The position numbers and the translations under genes are program-made. Shown in pieces: positions 10,372 through 22,519 of a stretch of DNA of 64,000 bases. The notes under the pieces were generated by a model. The model was given only the letters and a program-made list of their open reading frames with translations. It was not told where the DNA came from and did no database searches. Each line of letters begins with the position of its first letter. Positions within the stretch are counted from its first letter, which is position 1. Source of the DNA: Isoetes taiwanensis (taxonomy: Eukaryota; Streptophyta; Lycopodiopsida; Isoetales; Isoetaceae); assembly GCA_021234155.1 (NCBI GenBank), contig JAJEKV010000022.1:2912728-2976727 (forward strand), written 5' to 3'.

Positions 10372-11745
10372 TTAGGTTTCTTTCTCTACTTCATCGTTAA
10401 AGGATTCAGTTGTAGTGTCATCATAGTTGTCCATGGCATCATCAAAGTCTTCATTCTCTTCATCTTCTCCGTCATCATTGCCATCTTAAACGTTGCATAC
10501 AGCAGCAGTAGCTCTTCTAGTAAGTAGAGCGTGACGACTTCCCAGGCTGCTTGTTCACACAAATCCCACAAAGGAGATTCCTCGAGTGGCATGGTTTTTT
10601 AATTGAGGATACCTGCAGGCATGTTCAATTAATAATTTCAACATGAAAAAATAATGCAAACTTGCTAGGCAGCAGGCAATAATTTTTACCTCCTCAAAAA
10701 CTAACTCTAAAGGGTTCATTTTCAAGTCAGTGTTCAACAATAAGTTCTGCCTACTGCGCTGCATAGCATCTGCAAGAGGCTGCATGTTACATCGAAAAGA
10801 GATTAGATTTATTGCTAGCTATAAAAACAACCGACAACAGCCAAGTTACCTCAGCAGCATCCTATCTAGAGACCAACTTAAAGATTAAGCAGCAGCATCT
10901 ATGTAGTCTATTAAAGGCAATCCTTAAGGTGCCATCTACGAATATCTGCCCAGCCTTTGAAACCTACACTCATCCAATTGCATATATTCCTAGTTACATC
11001 CCTTTTGAAGTAATAATCATACAAGCATTCAACATCACTTATTATGTAAATAGCATCACAGATCTACCAAGTTATCTTGACCGTTCAGGAGCATAGAACT
11101 TCTCACAGTGCATATTAAGACCATTTCGAAATCATGTACAACACCTATCCATAAAACATTTTAATAAATCACTATTCCTAGTCTTCCAACCATAGATGCT
11201 ATTGTCTTCTATGAAAAATACCACAGGGCACGATTTTAAGATGTTATATGCTGAACTGCCAATAACCATGAGCAGTCTATTCCAGAACTATTTCTAAACC
11301 TGAGCAATGAATATGAGAAAGAAATTCTAGAAGTTACCTACCCTGATTCTGGCATTTGCTCTTCAGACCTGCTAATATCCAACTACAATGGAATGACAGA
11401 TTACCAAACAAAAATGCTGCGCATTTGCTCTACAGAGGTTGAAATGATAGAACATTGAATTGGAGAACCGCCACTCACTTGCTTGAGGCCGAAATCAATC
11501 TAGCCAGCGCCGAAATGACTTTTATCTAAGAAAAAAATGCAGGTTAGAACAGATTAGAAGCAAGAATCGACCAGACGAAGGCTTACAGCGCATACCTAAA
11601 CCCTAGCCATTATTTTTTACAGATGAACGAAACCCTACGGAGGCATCCATATGGCCATCGCCATCCTCTGCCTTTGCTAGTCTTCCTTCCTTCTACCATT
11701 ACCTTTCGCCATCTCTGCTGCCTTTGCCGCTGAAGAATCCTCCAT
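10372..11745 (-). CDS. Putative gene for an acidic-tailed protein, partial exon set (block A)
   Basis: Minus-strand pieces look like one gene. A start exon (11703-11745) reads MEDSSAAKAAEMAK before donor GTAATGG. An exon at about 10692-10772 (acceptor CTTGCAG, donor GTAAAA) reads AMQRSRQNLLLNTDLKM, then NPLELVFEE. A segment at about 10490-10590 reads WDLCEQAAWEVVTLYLLEEL. A last exon (10372-10484) is strongly acidic, GNDDGEDEENEDFDDAMD, and ends EVEKET before the stop. The function is not recognised; the acidic tail suggests a nuclear or chaperone-type protein, but that is a guess. Several exons are missing or unseen between 10773 and 11702. CT-rich DNA just above the start (11750-11880) could be its 5' leader. 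Block B equivalents (31731-33116) carry several indels at CAG/CTG sites. Confidence 0.4.
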
Positions 11746-12084
11746 ATCTCGCTTCCTTTTGCCATTTTTTAAAGGGCTGATAACCTCCCCGTTATCAGCC
11801 ATCCTTCCCATTTTCCTTTCACGTTCTTTTTTGTTTTGCCTTTTTTCTTTGCCCCCATGTCTTTTTTCTCCCATCCCGCTTTTTGCTCATCTGGGCAATC
11901 ATCTTTGCATACTTGCCATGTTTAGGCCTGTATATTTGAGACATTCATTTTTCATTGCCCCCCTCATGCTCTGACACACCGCTACATCAGTTACTCGCAT
12001 CACCTATGGTAGCGCGACTGGGAGTTTATATCCTGCAGATTTCGGCCGTCAGACTTGCTCTTCAGGGGCATGGTATTTGAGAGC

Positions 12085-12275
12085 CTACTGTTAGGGTTTT
12101 TCCTCCCAAGTGGGGGTTTTTTCATCCCGGTAGTAGGGTTCTACTGTACAGTTACATTGTTTGTTTTTGGTGTTGGGGTTTTTGGCTTTTTTGCCTGTTC
12201 TCTGCATGTACCGTCTCATAGGCCTCTGGCCTCCGTGGACGTTAAAATAAACTTCCTTCCTTCCTTCCTTCCTCT
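12085..12275 (+). mobile_element. Non-LTR retrotransposon 3' end with CTTC-repeat tail (block A)
   Basis: Contains GGGTTTTTCCTCCCAAGTGG, GTACCGTCTCATAGGCCTC and CTCCGTGGACGTTAAAATAA, then (CTTC)n from about 12252. The motif order (a short inverted CCTC..AAG..GAGG stretch, a Y-rich TGGTCTCCGTGGAC block, an AAAATAAA-like run, a microsatellite) is shared with the LINE 3' ends at 42240-42385 and, reversed, 5574-5720. It has no coding part, so it is either a severely 5'-truncated LINE or a SINE using the same tail. Confidence 0.55.
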
Positions 12276-12668
12276 TATTTCTTACCTTTGCAAAAACAAT
12301 TTGCATTAATAATTGGATGAGCCTTCTCCAGGTTGCATATTTACACCATATGAATTTTTTTTTATGCCTTACTGAGGAAAGGTTACCCATACATGGAGTG
12401 AGGGCCAGAGTAGCCCCACTGAGCGATGTATGTGTTCGTCTTGGAGTGCCCCTTTTTATTTACCTTATTATTTATTATTGAGTTGTATGTGCTACATCTT
12501 GCGGGCCGAGGGCGTTGTATCTCTTCTTTCAGTTGATATAGAAGAGGTGAGAGTGTGGCTACAACTTTATGTTAATGCTGCATGTACAGTTAATTGTGTA
12601 GTAGTAGATTGAATAGTTTGTATTGTTTGACTTCATATAACCTAAGTCAATGATCTTGTATGTCATAG
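12276..12668. other. No gene recognised upstream of the CAX exons
   Basis: AT-rich; no exon of the exchanger that follows could be identified here. Confidence 0.4.
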
Positions 12669-13124
12669 GACAACATAGAGTTTGGGGATGAGGAAGAACA
12701 AATTCTTAGTTGTTGGGGCGCCATAGCATGGTTTGCAGTATTGACAATATTTATCTCTGTGCTTCTACAATATGCCGTCGATAATGCAATTCAGGTACTT
12801 AATTTGAACGTGTTACTATTTCTATGGAATATTTTGAGATTCCTTTTTGAGTCTTAATCTCTTTTATCCCCTTCTATGGCACATCAGGGGCCTGGAATAT
12901 ACCTTTAGTCTTTTTCACTGTTATTGATAATGCCACAGAACATGCCAGTGCAATAATGTTTGCGCTTAAGGACAAGCTTCTAAACATTGCCCATTTGTCT
13001 GTTAAAGTTCAGCATTTTGAACAGGCTGATTAATACATTAGAATGGATCGTGTACAGGACATCTCTTTAGGTGTGGCCATTGGTTCCTCAACTCAAATAT
13101 CTATGTTTGTGGCCGATATTTAAT
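12669..13124 (+). pseudogene. CAX: CAX-type cation/proton exchanger, three exons (block A)
   Basis: Exon 12669-12794 (acceptor CATAG, donor GTACTT) encodes DNIEFGDEEEQILSCWGAIA, then WFAVLTIFISVLLQYAVD: the membrane segment before the central region of vacuolar Ca2+/H+ exchangers. The next piece (12887-12976) has AWNIPLVFFTVIDNATEHAS, then AIMFALKDKL; NAxEHAxAIMFAxKxKL is the diagnostic alpha-repeat. The third (from 13058, acceptor TGTACAG) reads DISLGVAIGSSTQISMFV, continuing the same motif, then a stop. The core antiporter motif is therefore present but split. The frame between exons 1 and 2 does not join cleanly, no GT donor follows ALKDKL, and the N- and C-terminal membrane segments are missing. 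I regard it as a gene fragment or pseudogene. It is transcribed toward the LTR, opposite to the ATG18 and HRZ exons. Confidence 0.8.
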
Positions 13125-14217
13125 ATCAAAGATTCTAAAAACTTGTCATTTTGCCTAGGAGCTCACTTGGAATCCTCGATCTCATCAGAGGCTATAATTT
13201 AGAATTCGTCATAGCTGCCTTTTGCCTATTAGATGTTTATAGATATTGATTGCAGCTTTGATGCTTTGTACTAATTCTAAGAGCTAACGAACTTGCAGTT
13301 CATGTCTAAACACACAAACTCCAGTACATAAATTGCCATAACCTTGCAACGCAATGTACTTGTCAATCGTGAAAACATTTAGTAACATGAATCAATAATG
13401 TCATTATATAGCCCTCGTAAAATGTCAATAATATCTAAATGCCATCGTATAGGCCTATCACATAGCACTGAAATTTGCACCCTTTCCATATCCCCCACCC
13501 CACCTCCCCCAAACCTTCACCCCAACCCTGCATTTCTGCTAAGAGAACTGTTTTCCAATTGGCAATGTGGGGCAACTATTACTGATTTGGAATTGTTTAT
13601 GATGTAGAGAGGTTGATCAAAGACAAGTCGTTTGAGTTTTTCTTGTGCTTGGGTTTGATTTTAGTAACATGTTTGGTGTTATTAGTTACAAACAACTTAA
13701 TCTTATTATGTCTACACTATAAATCGGCCAGTAATGGGTGCTTGACATTGCTGGGCATAAATATAATCCTAGCTATGTTCAGTGCCTAGCTATGTTTGAG
13801 AGGGAATAAATAGAGGAACGAAAGGAGCAATGTACAAAGATGCTCCACATTAGGCTAATAGATTGCAACCCTTCTACGTAACTCTTCTCCTCCTAATAAT
13901 CAACACATGAATGCTTTGGCTAGTATAATATTGTGAATGTCATGTAGATATAGGTGGAAGTATATAAGACGTGAGTTAGGGCAGGTTTACATTTGTACTA
14001 ACACAAGACCCCCAGAAATGAACTATCATGTTTAACTGGTATCAAATCGTCTGAAAACCAGTGAGCCCTATGAAGGTGTAGTCATTTATTTGGGCAATGT
14101 AATGAGCTAAGAGAAATAGCTACAAAAATGTATGGACAAGTGATAGGTGTTGCACATGTTATGTCCTTTCATCTAACAACTATAGTTTTGCAATATGCTA
14201 TTGTTGGTGTGACGTTC
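13125..14217. other. No gene recognised; site of the A/B length difference
   Basis: AT-rich DNA between the CAX exons and the LTR. About 93 bases of A (13250-13342) are absent from B, where TATAGATATT joins directly to GCAACGCAATG. The lost stretch is bordered by short TTGCA-type microhomology. Confidence 0.6.
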
Positions 14218-16276
14218 CCTGGAAATATATGCCATAAATACGTATATTTCTAGGCCTCATCATCGTACAAACCTATCATTATAGCCTTGTACACTATAGT
14301 AAGTGGAAAAGGGAGCATAGCTAAGTTATTTACATAACTTAGCCAACCTTAGGCTTAAGTTCATTTCCACATGGCCTCAACCTATTGGGCACTCGCCACA
14401 TGGAAGCATCCCATTGGAGCCACATGGCAGTGACATGTAACCCTAACCTATAAGTATTCTAACCCTAACCCTAGGCCACCTTTTGGCTCCACATACCTTG
14501 TGCCCTGTTCTTCGCCCAGAACACCGTTGCGGCATTGTTCAGTTCGATAGCCCCAAGACAATATGCTCATTGGAAGGAGGAAGAATCACTCGACTCATCA
14601 TCAAGTCATGGAGACCCCAGGAGTTGGAGGAAGTTCGTCCGGAGCAGGTATTTGTGACGTCCCCTACTCATATACGGTGCACTCACCGTATACAAACAGG
14701 AGTTCATCCCCCATACCAGCTCCATGCTAATATAGGGCCCTCCACGTATCACTGCAACCTTGAAGAGTTCCAGTGGGAAGAATGAAGGGGTCCTTTACCC
14801 CTGTGCTCCCTCGGGGGCCTACCTAGGCTGGAAGCGTAAACATACATGTCGATGGTACATACATCAACATCATATGACCATCACGAAGGATGGTCCTCCA
14901 CATATCTGCATAGACAAAGATCAGCACATCACATAGGGAATCCTACCCAAGGCTCGGACTCAAAGGGATGGCCCGACGGCTTGGGTCTCCGGAGTTCATT
15001 GCGCATTGAATTCATGGCAATGGATTTGGGCGGCATAAGAACATGGCCTTGGGTTGTCCACTCCATCCGCCCCTCACATTGCACACTTTGCGAGTAGGTG
15101 AAAAGTGTTGGGACTGTGATAGCCTGGGATACATAGCCAAAGGGGCTATTCACGGGTTTCATCTCCCCGGTTCCGATGGGGCGGTAGGGATCACTCCCTC
15201 CGAGAGATCTACATGCTTTGACTCAAGGTGACTAGAGGGCCTTTGCCCGTGATTCGACTTGAACTCAATGGAAGGTCATATTCACCACCTCACGAGTGTC
15301 GAGCCCATGCCTTGCCCACACGCAGTGGCAAGCCATTAGACCTAGTCACAATGATCCCCGGCAGTCTTTACACACCAGAGGGATCGTTCAAGAGTCAGGA
15401 CATGAACCTCCTTCTCAGCCAGTCTGGCCCCTTCACCCACATCCCGGTGTGGCTCTTGTGCACAGGCCGAATCTATGGTGTGCTAGAGAGGCTAATCTAG
15501 GAGCATCTACTACCAAGCTTGAAGTCTCTACCCCCCTTCCCAATACAAGGAGTTCACAGAGATACATCATCCATATACATCACAGAAGAACTAAAGAACA
15601 TAGATCTAATCTATATCATAGAGTTAGGTTCTTTAGTTAGAGTCTGGTATCTACTCATCTAGAGATCTAGATAGCTGCTAAAGGTGATTTAATAGGCTAA
15701 ACCTACTGATACAATGACTGGAAAACGGTTTAGACCATTAAATCGACTACATACCTGATCCATGAGTTGCTCCTCGACACGAGTTCGACCATCCCTCTTT
15801 GAACTGCTTTCGAATCAAGGGAAACTAATGGTGCCATTCTCTCGGGCCAGTCCGGGAGGCGGTTTTGACTCCTAGAGCAGCCAAAACAGAGCTCTAAAAC
15901 CCTAGGAACGAAAATGGGCAAGTTAGGGTTCTTCTACTTAAATAGGCAAGGGTTGGGACTTAATTAGGGTTTCCAATTATCCCTTTAGGCATGTGGGATA
16001 ATTGGAAATGGGCCCACTTGCCTTTAATGGCTAGGTGGCCAAATGTGCCTACATGGAAATGTGTGCACCTAAATGTGCCCACATGGAAATGTGTGCACCT
16101 TAATAAATGTGCATGTGCACATTAATAAGAAATGCACATACCTAGCAAGTTGCCCCCTAGGGCTACTCACCTGGCTACACGTCGGCGTACACGTCAGTTG
16201 GAGTGGCGTGTTCGGCGTGGACGAGACAAGATGCGATATCGTCACGGGACCGTATCTTTGGCTTTGGAACGCCACA
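14218..16276 (-). mobile_element. Gypsy-type LTR, 2.06 kb, belonging to the element at right (block A)
   Basis: Begins TGTGACGTTCC and ends GGAACGCCACA; in block B the end is GGAACGTCACA, a perfect inverted terminus. Immediately right, on the minus strand, lies a purine tract (CATTTCAAGGTGGGAGAA at 16277-16294) of the sort that primes plus-strand synthesis next to the 3' LTR of plant Ty3/gypsy elements. So this is the 3' LTR of a minus-strand element. Both copies carry CCTATAAG and CCCTAACCCTAA runs near 14450. The 100-codon open frame at 14483-14785 is unchanged in both copies, but I see no domain in it. A 5-bp target duplication is not visible. Confidence 0.7.
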
Positions 16277-16397
16277 TTCTCCCACCTTGAAATGATGTCG
16301 TCCCGGCAAGATCGTGGGTCTCCCCACCTTGGAATCTTCCTAACCCGCAATCAAACGATGCATAACGATATACTACTATTATACTTACACATTTATT

Positions 16398-16905
16398 AAG
16401 ATTACCTTAAGGTAATTAAATTATTATTACGCCATTACATTATCAAATAACTTGTCAATTCAGTAACTTCTATTAAGCGGGGTACTTATTAGTCCTCGTT
16501 ATTATAACATTTAGTTTATCACAATTTAACACTTTCATATACAATTATTATTTAAGGTACTCTTCATTCCTTGCAACACATTCCAACAAAATTTGTGTTG
16601 CAAGTCCTCGCACCTTAAAATCCTGCATTAATTTTACAATATCTATAATTACATACTTACTATTACTATCTTAATTATTAGAATTACTCTAAGGTAATGT
16701 TTAAGACATTACTGTACTATTTCATTACCCAATTAACTTATCACTTCATAACTTAATCTATAAGGTAATTATTAACCTTACTTAACACAACATTTAAGTT
16801 TATCAAAGTTTATCAATTTCATACAAAATTTACACTTCTAAGGTACTCTTCATCCCTTGCAACACATTATGACTAATTTGTGTTTGCAAAGTCTTCTAAA
16901 TAACT
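16398..16905. repeat. ~286-bp diverged tandem pair
   Basis: Two units share AAGGTAAT, CATTAC, ACTTATC, TTTAAGTTTATC and GGTACTCTTCAT(T/C)CCTTGCAACACATT, at 16557 and 16843. They are clearly diverged, so older than the block duplication. Confidence 0.7.
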
Positions 16906-19900
16906 TCGACCTCCTTGCCCTCCGGGGCGCTCTATTGGCTGCCAGGTCGACCCACGTTATTACTATTTTAATTATTAATAAAATTTTGGTTATATGGTGA
17001 CCACCCCACCTATCTACATGGATGCATGGCTAATCTCCGGCCAGAGGAAGAGGGGTGAATCTTCCATTATGGCCCGTGGGAGGCAGCCTATATGCCTATA
17101 TGCCGCTCATGCCTACACCTCTAGTTGCCCAGCGTGGAGGATATCCTTCCCGCGTGGGGGCGTGAAGGATAGCTTCCTCCTATCAAAGCATATATGGGGC
17201 TAAAGGTGCCTTTCCTATCAATGCATTCTGAATGACCTCCTTTTTCTCGAGGTCGTCTACTCGTGGGGACGTAAGTAGACTTTCTAATCTACCTTCCACT
17301 CATCCAAGCGAAAGCGGTCATGCCTACATTGACATTACACCACGCCCTAGAGATCACTGTAGTGGTCTCATCATCGGTAACAACGCATGCAACCCCTACC
17401 TAGCATAGGTTGCATGCGTAGATTAATCTTAACTATACAAGCATTTAATCTACACACAAAGCGACATGCCCGAGTTAGATTTTTCTTTGGCTCCTTTAAT
17501 GCATGTGATTAATATAATTACCCTACGGTAATATTTATGAATTAACATTATCATAGTATCGGATACATTACCTCCGATAGTACAATTATATTTACTCTAA
17601 TCTTTGCAATATTTAACGACTTTTAGATCGCGATTATTTGAACAATAACCCTGATTTAGACCTATTGTTACATAGACAAGGTTTTAATTATCATACACAA
17701 GAATTAGATGTGCTTATTCTCTTCCTTGGGTTCTGCATTACCCTTGGAAGTATATCCCTAAGATGCACTTAAGTATCTTTGAATTCTATTTTCTATCTAT
17801 ATCTATAAGGACCCCAAGGTCATATGGCTATCCTTGGAAGGAATTGCATCCTTGCGAAGGATTAATTAACATGCTACCTCACATTATCGTTGTTATTTAA
17901 CTTATTTCCGTATGATACATATACGTACAGTAATTCCATGCAATTATTAGGATCTATATTTAACTTATCTATAAGACACATTAAAGCTTATAACGCATGC
18001 GCACGCCTTACCTAGGCTAGAATGCATCCACCCATTGAGCCGGCGTCGAGTAATTTGGAGATGACTTGGTCGTTGCATTGCTCCCATAGTTTTGCTCCAC
18101 TTCATTGGTGTAGATAGCTACTGCGTCAGTCTCGCACGTTGAAGGCCTCCTGAGCTATCTATCTATCTTTCTTACGCTCTATTAAGCGGTCATTGCCGAA
18201 GTGAACTCTATTCTAACGGGTTGAGTCAATTCGATGCAAGTATCGCGTTCAATCATAAGATTGAGCCCTCCCACTTTCTTCAAAAAGAAAATGGTCCTGC
18301 ACCCCTTCAATGACGTTGTACACAACGTCATATCTATTCTCTCCCCTTAAGAGGTTATATGCTTCTTACTTAGCACATTAATTTACTAGCCTTAGCTAAC
18401 ATATATAACCATCTAAGATGGATGCACATATTATGTTATCATTTATTTCAATATAGCTATGGGTTACCTACTTAGTTAGAACGATTCTAACCCACAAGGT
18501 TTTGTCATGACGACAATTCCTTTTGTCTCAAAAGACTATTTGATTACTATAATTCTTATTTTAGATGTACCTTGCATGTACTATTATTTTATTATTCTAG
18601 AGATTCCCCCTTTCTTAGTTATTTAAACTCTTGGAATATTCCTACCAATCGAATTGATGTCATCGTAACAAGTTGGCCGGACTTGTTAGATTACTTCTTT
18701 TCTTTCGGTTGGATTATTCTTTTGGAGATACTAGATTTATACATGGTCAACAATTATCCTAGTAATGATTCCTTCTTAGCGAGGAGATCAATCTCACCAA
18801 GTGGTTTCAATACGTTGGATGTCTGTTAACAATCGTGTATAATTATAGTTACTCCTATGCATTTCCTTCCCAATCCTTGACGCTTAGCTCAATATTGGGG
18901 CAATCCCTTTAGCCGAGAATATCTCGGAAATGCCTTCTAATCCCAATATGGATGTTTACCGTCCATACATTAACCTACTAGGCCCCATGGCCTTAGATGC
19001 TTGAGCTTGCTAGAAGCTCATCCACTCGTTACTGCTTGAAGTAGCAAGGTAACGTTCTTCCGAAGTTTCGATACTTCAGTCTCCTTGATGGTGGCTCCTC
19101 TTTGATGTAGAGGTTGACTTTGTTCGTTAGAAGCCTCGCATTGCTTGATGGTGTAGTTGATCACTTGAAATCTTCCATGCCGCTTTTCAAAAGCCTGAAG
19201 GTGGCGCCGTTGAAAAAGATCTTTCATCTTGAACTTTTTTTTGTCTTGGCAGCTAAAAGACGACTCTGTCGATGTCTTCGACTCCATCGATGTCTCATAT
19301 GTCGAGTCCTCTTGTCGTTATCGTGTTGCCCGAAGAGTGTTGACGATGTTGATTGCTTCACCCCCGCAACTTGCATGACATCTCTTCCTTTGATGCATTA
19401 CGCTATGGAAAGGAAGGAATAACAAAGGGAACTATACATGCAAAACATATAGCTTACATAATTACAATTACTACTAGAGCTATTAGGTCCCCCTTGTGCC
19501 TCCCTTCGAGTTGCATACCTACTCCTTGGTGATGTCATCGGTGTTCCTCCGGGTGCAATGGTGTTGACGATCTATATCCTCCTATTTGTACGTTGACTCG
19601 TACTCCGGGGTAATTTGTTGATATACGTGGGCCCTCCGATGTTTGTCGGCTATGGCACAACATGCTTTGCATCACATTCTCACTAAAGGTGTGCTTGTCG
19701 TTGATGCTTCGACATTTCGATCCGCTTCGATCCTGTTTTTGGCGGTAGTTGTTCCCCCCTTCATGATACTTGGAGCTATTTGGAGGCGTCTCTTGAAATT
19801 TGTCGCGATTCCTTTGGCTATACTCCTCCTGGAGTTGTTCTCTTCTCGCAGATTGTTCTTTGAATCGTCCATCCTTGGGTTCACCAAGTTGCATGCAAGT

Positions 19901-22519
19901 CCGTGTGCAAGTCATCGACTCGTCTCACCTAATTGCTTCTCCATCGAGCTTCCAATCTTCCTTGTTTGATCCCCTCAATCACATGGCTTGGATGTCACGT
20001 TGCGCAGTGCTATGCCGTCTTCTTGTCTTGAGGTACCCTCCGGTGACTTTGATTGTGCTCGTCGGTTTTGATCCCTCCATTTGCCTCTAGGGAGCTCGTG
20101 GAAGAAGTCGGTTGCTAGCACTTCTCCGACTTTTCAGTTCACGACCTTTGTCTCTCTATGCATGTTGGCCCTCTCGGCAAGTAAAGCTTCATGGCTCTTC
20201 TCCCTGCTTTGGCGATGTTGTCGGGATGATAGATCCTTATATCTGCAAGCAGCTTGACCCTTGAGTTGAAGAAGTACGCCTTAGATATGCTCTTGTCGTT
20301 GAATAGCACGGCTATTATCTTGAACTCTCTTTTTGAAGGTGCTTTAGTTGCTATCCTTGTCGTTAAGGTGTCGAATGCTTCTACCTTGGGCGTTTGGCGT
20401 GCCACATGTCGGAGATATGGTCGGCTTCTTCTCTTCTAATTCTTTGGTAGGAGTACGGTGAAGCCATCACCTAGTTGTTGGGGGCATATCTCCTCGTCGC
20501 GGTGCCTTTTGTAAGTGCATCTCCATCTAATACACGTGTCATGGCGCATCACCCTATATTACCACAAGGCGGAATTATGGTCGTCGAAATGTTGCCTTCC
20601 TAGTTGGCTCGTTGATGTCGGGGCGTTCCTCCTTCCATTGTTGAGGCCCCTCATGTCATAAGTTCGTCAAGTGCTGCCACTGCTACAAGAGGTAGTGTTG
20701 CGCCCTGACGATGTCCTGGTGCCGCGTTGATGATCCTCACATGATCGGCGTTGTCTCTTATCCTGACATTGTGCTGGACGAGCGGTCTTCTACTTGAGGG
20801 CACTTCCCGAAGTGTTTGGAGTTGAAGGTTTGCTTGGCCTCCGGTCGTTTCTCCCTCGTACTTGCTCTTCCATTTTGATCTTGGGCTATAGTTGTGCTTC
20901 TATGCTTCCTCTTTTGGTAGTCGAAGTGAAGGAGCTTCCTGATCTAAGCGCTAAATCCGTAAAACATGACTCTAAACTCATGTTTCTCCACTGTATCTGT
21001 GAGCACCCGAGATATACAATAGACATATACGCATTTACATTGGGATTTTAATTCATCGACTTTTTCAAAACAACTACGAAGATCTACTTAATTGTTTATA
21101 CTCCTTTAGGGTTTCCCCTCCTCCTATCGCATTTGACCCTTTGGTTTTGCTGCATCTTCTTTGTTCTGGTTGACTCCAGGATTCCTTTGAGATGCTGCTA
21201 CTATTGTTGAGCTTCATGTCTGATCCGAGCTCGTCACGCCAGTTGCGAAGAGTGTTCGTTGATGTGATCCCTTGAGAAAGATGCTCCTCCTTAATGTGTA
21301 TAATCGTCGTGAGGAATGCGGTGACCGCTCAACGTCCCTACATGCAGTGTGTCGTTGCAAGGTTGCCGATGTGCAGTGCCGTTGATCGCTTGAGTAGGAT
21401 CACCTTGTTATTGCAGTTGGGCATTCTTGAATGTCTTCGAAGCTCTGAGATCGTGGTCGGTAGGCAGGCATTGTCATTCCTCCGCAGGTTGAATTTACGA
21501 AAGCGACTCTGTTGCTTGGGCTTTGCTTCATTCCGAGGTGTCTCTCCTGTGCCTAGAAGTGTGGTCATCTCCATTGCCCTTACCATGGCTCCTTCTGGTC
21601 GCCTTTGCGTGATTTGTATCTGCTGGCTAGGTCGTCTCCTCCGTCCTTTGGGTCCTATCCATTCGAGTCTCGCACTCCTTGGCTGACGTATTAAAGCCGA
21701 TCTTCCTTTGGTTTCTAGGTGTTCCTGGGTCCGGAATTCTTGTTCGAGCGGAATATTCTCCTCCTTGATCTTGTCCCTAGTGCTGATATAGGCCCGAGGT
21801 GGAGATGTTCCACGATATCGTCTCCTCCCTCGTGGTCTCCTCTTTGGTGCAAGGGAGTGGAAGCTCATCTTGGTCAGCCTTAGGTGCTTTGTGGTTGCCT
21901 AGCTTGGTCGCTCCTTTTTGTTGGCGTTGCGACATTTGCTTGAGCTGCGGGCTGCAAGTCGAGGTGGTCTTCTCTCCGGTTCCTATACGCCTCCCGTGGT
22001 CGCCATGACTTCTCTCCTCGGCGGAAGGTTATGCCCTCGGCCCTAGCTTCGTGATGCTAACGCAGCGGCATCGATGTCTAACGTCTTTCTGCACCTATAT
22101 TTTCTTTGCCTTGCATTCCTCCATTTGAAACTTTGTGCGTTGAGTCGGTGAAGGCGTCGAGATCCTCTTTCTCGATGTGACCTCCATTGCGTGATAGCCG
22201 GGAGGTTGACACCTAGAAAATTCTTGATGCCGTTGGTTACCAAATATTCTTCCCATTTGATGAAGATTGATGATAGGCGGTGGTGTCTGTTCTACCCGTT
22301 TGTCGGTTGAGGTGTTTGTCATTGTGCTTCCCTCTCTTGGGTGCGCCTTTCCGGTCTCCTCTCCTTATGCAATGCGTACATATTTTGGGACCTTGATGTC
22401 TTCAAGAAGTTGCGCCTCTAGCTCTTACGTGGCTCGCCCCGTGCCGAAAGCAACTTCGTATTTCCTAGAGTCTAAGGTCTACTTGAAGGGCTCTCCTACA
22501 ACATTACGGGCTCTATAAG

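Larger units (their letters stand above)
2107..16276. repeat. Block A of a ~14.1 kb duplicated segment
   Basis: The sequence from 2107 matches 23460 onwards, in the same order and orientation, through to the end of the LTR (16276 versus 37555). The coordinate offset is 21353 at the left edge and about 21279 at the right. The main contributor to that change is a ~93 bp deletion in B of A's 13250-13342. Flanks differ: A continues on the left into the intact ATG18 splice donor, whereas B starts inside that exon. A continues on the right into the retrotransposon interior, whereas B meets unrelated DNA exactly at the LTR end. Most remaining differences fall on CAG/CTG triplets, except in a strongly divergent patch at 7391-7861. 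Confidence 0.95.

Noticed and set aside
14440-14475. CCCTAACCCTAA runs resembling telomere repeat
   Set aside because: Only two or three units, inside an LTR and repeated in the other LTR copy; not a telomere or interstitial telomeric tract.
14483-14785. 100-codon frame unchanged in both LTR copies
   Set aside because: Identity follows from the recent duplication; no domain, start context or partner exon, so not called as a gene.
21338-21868. 176-codon Arg-rich minus-strand frame as a gene
   Set aside because: Overlaps an equally long plus-strand frame and has only gag-like composition; kept as part of the retrotransposon interior.
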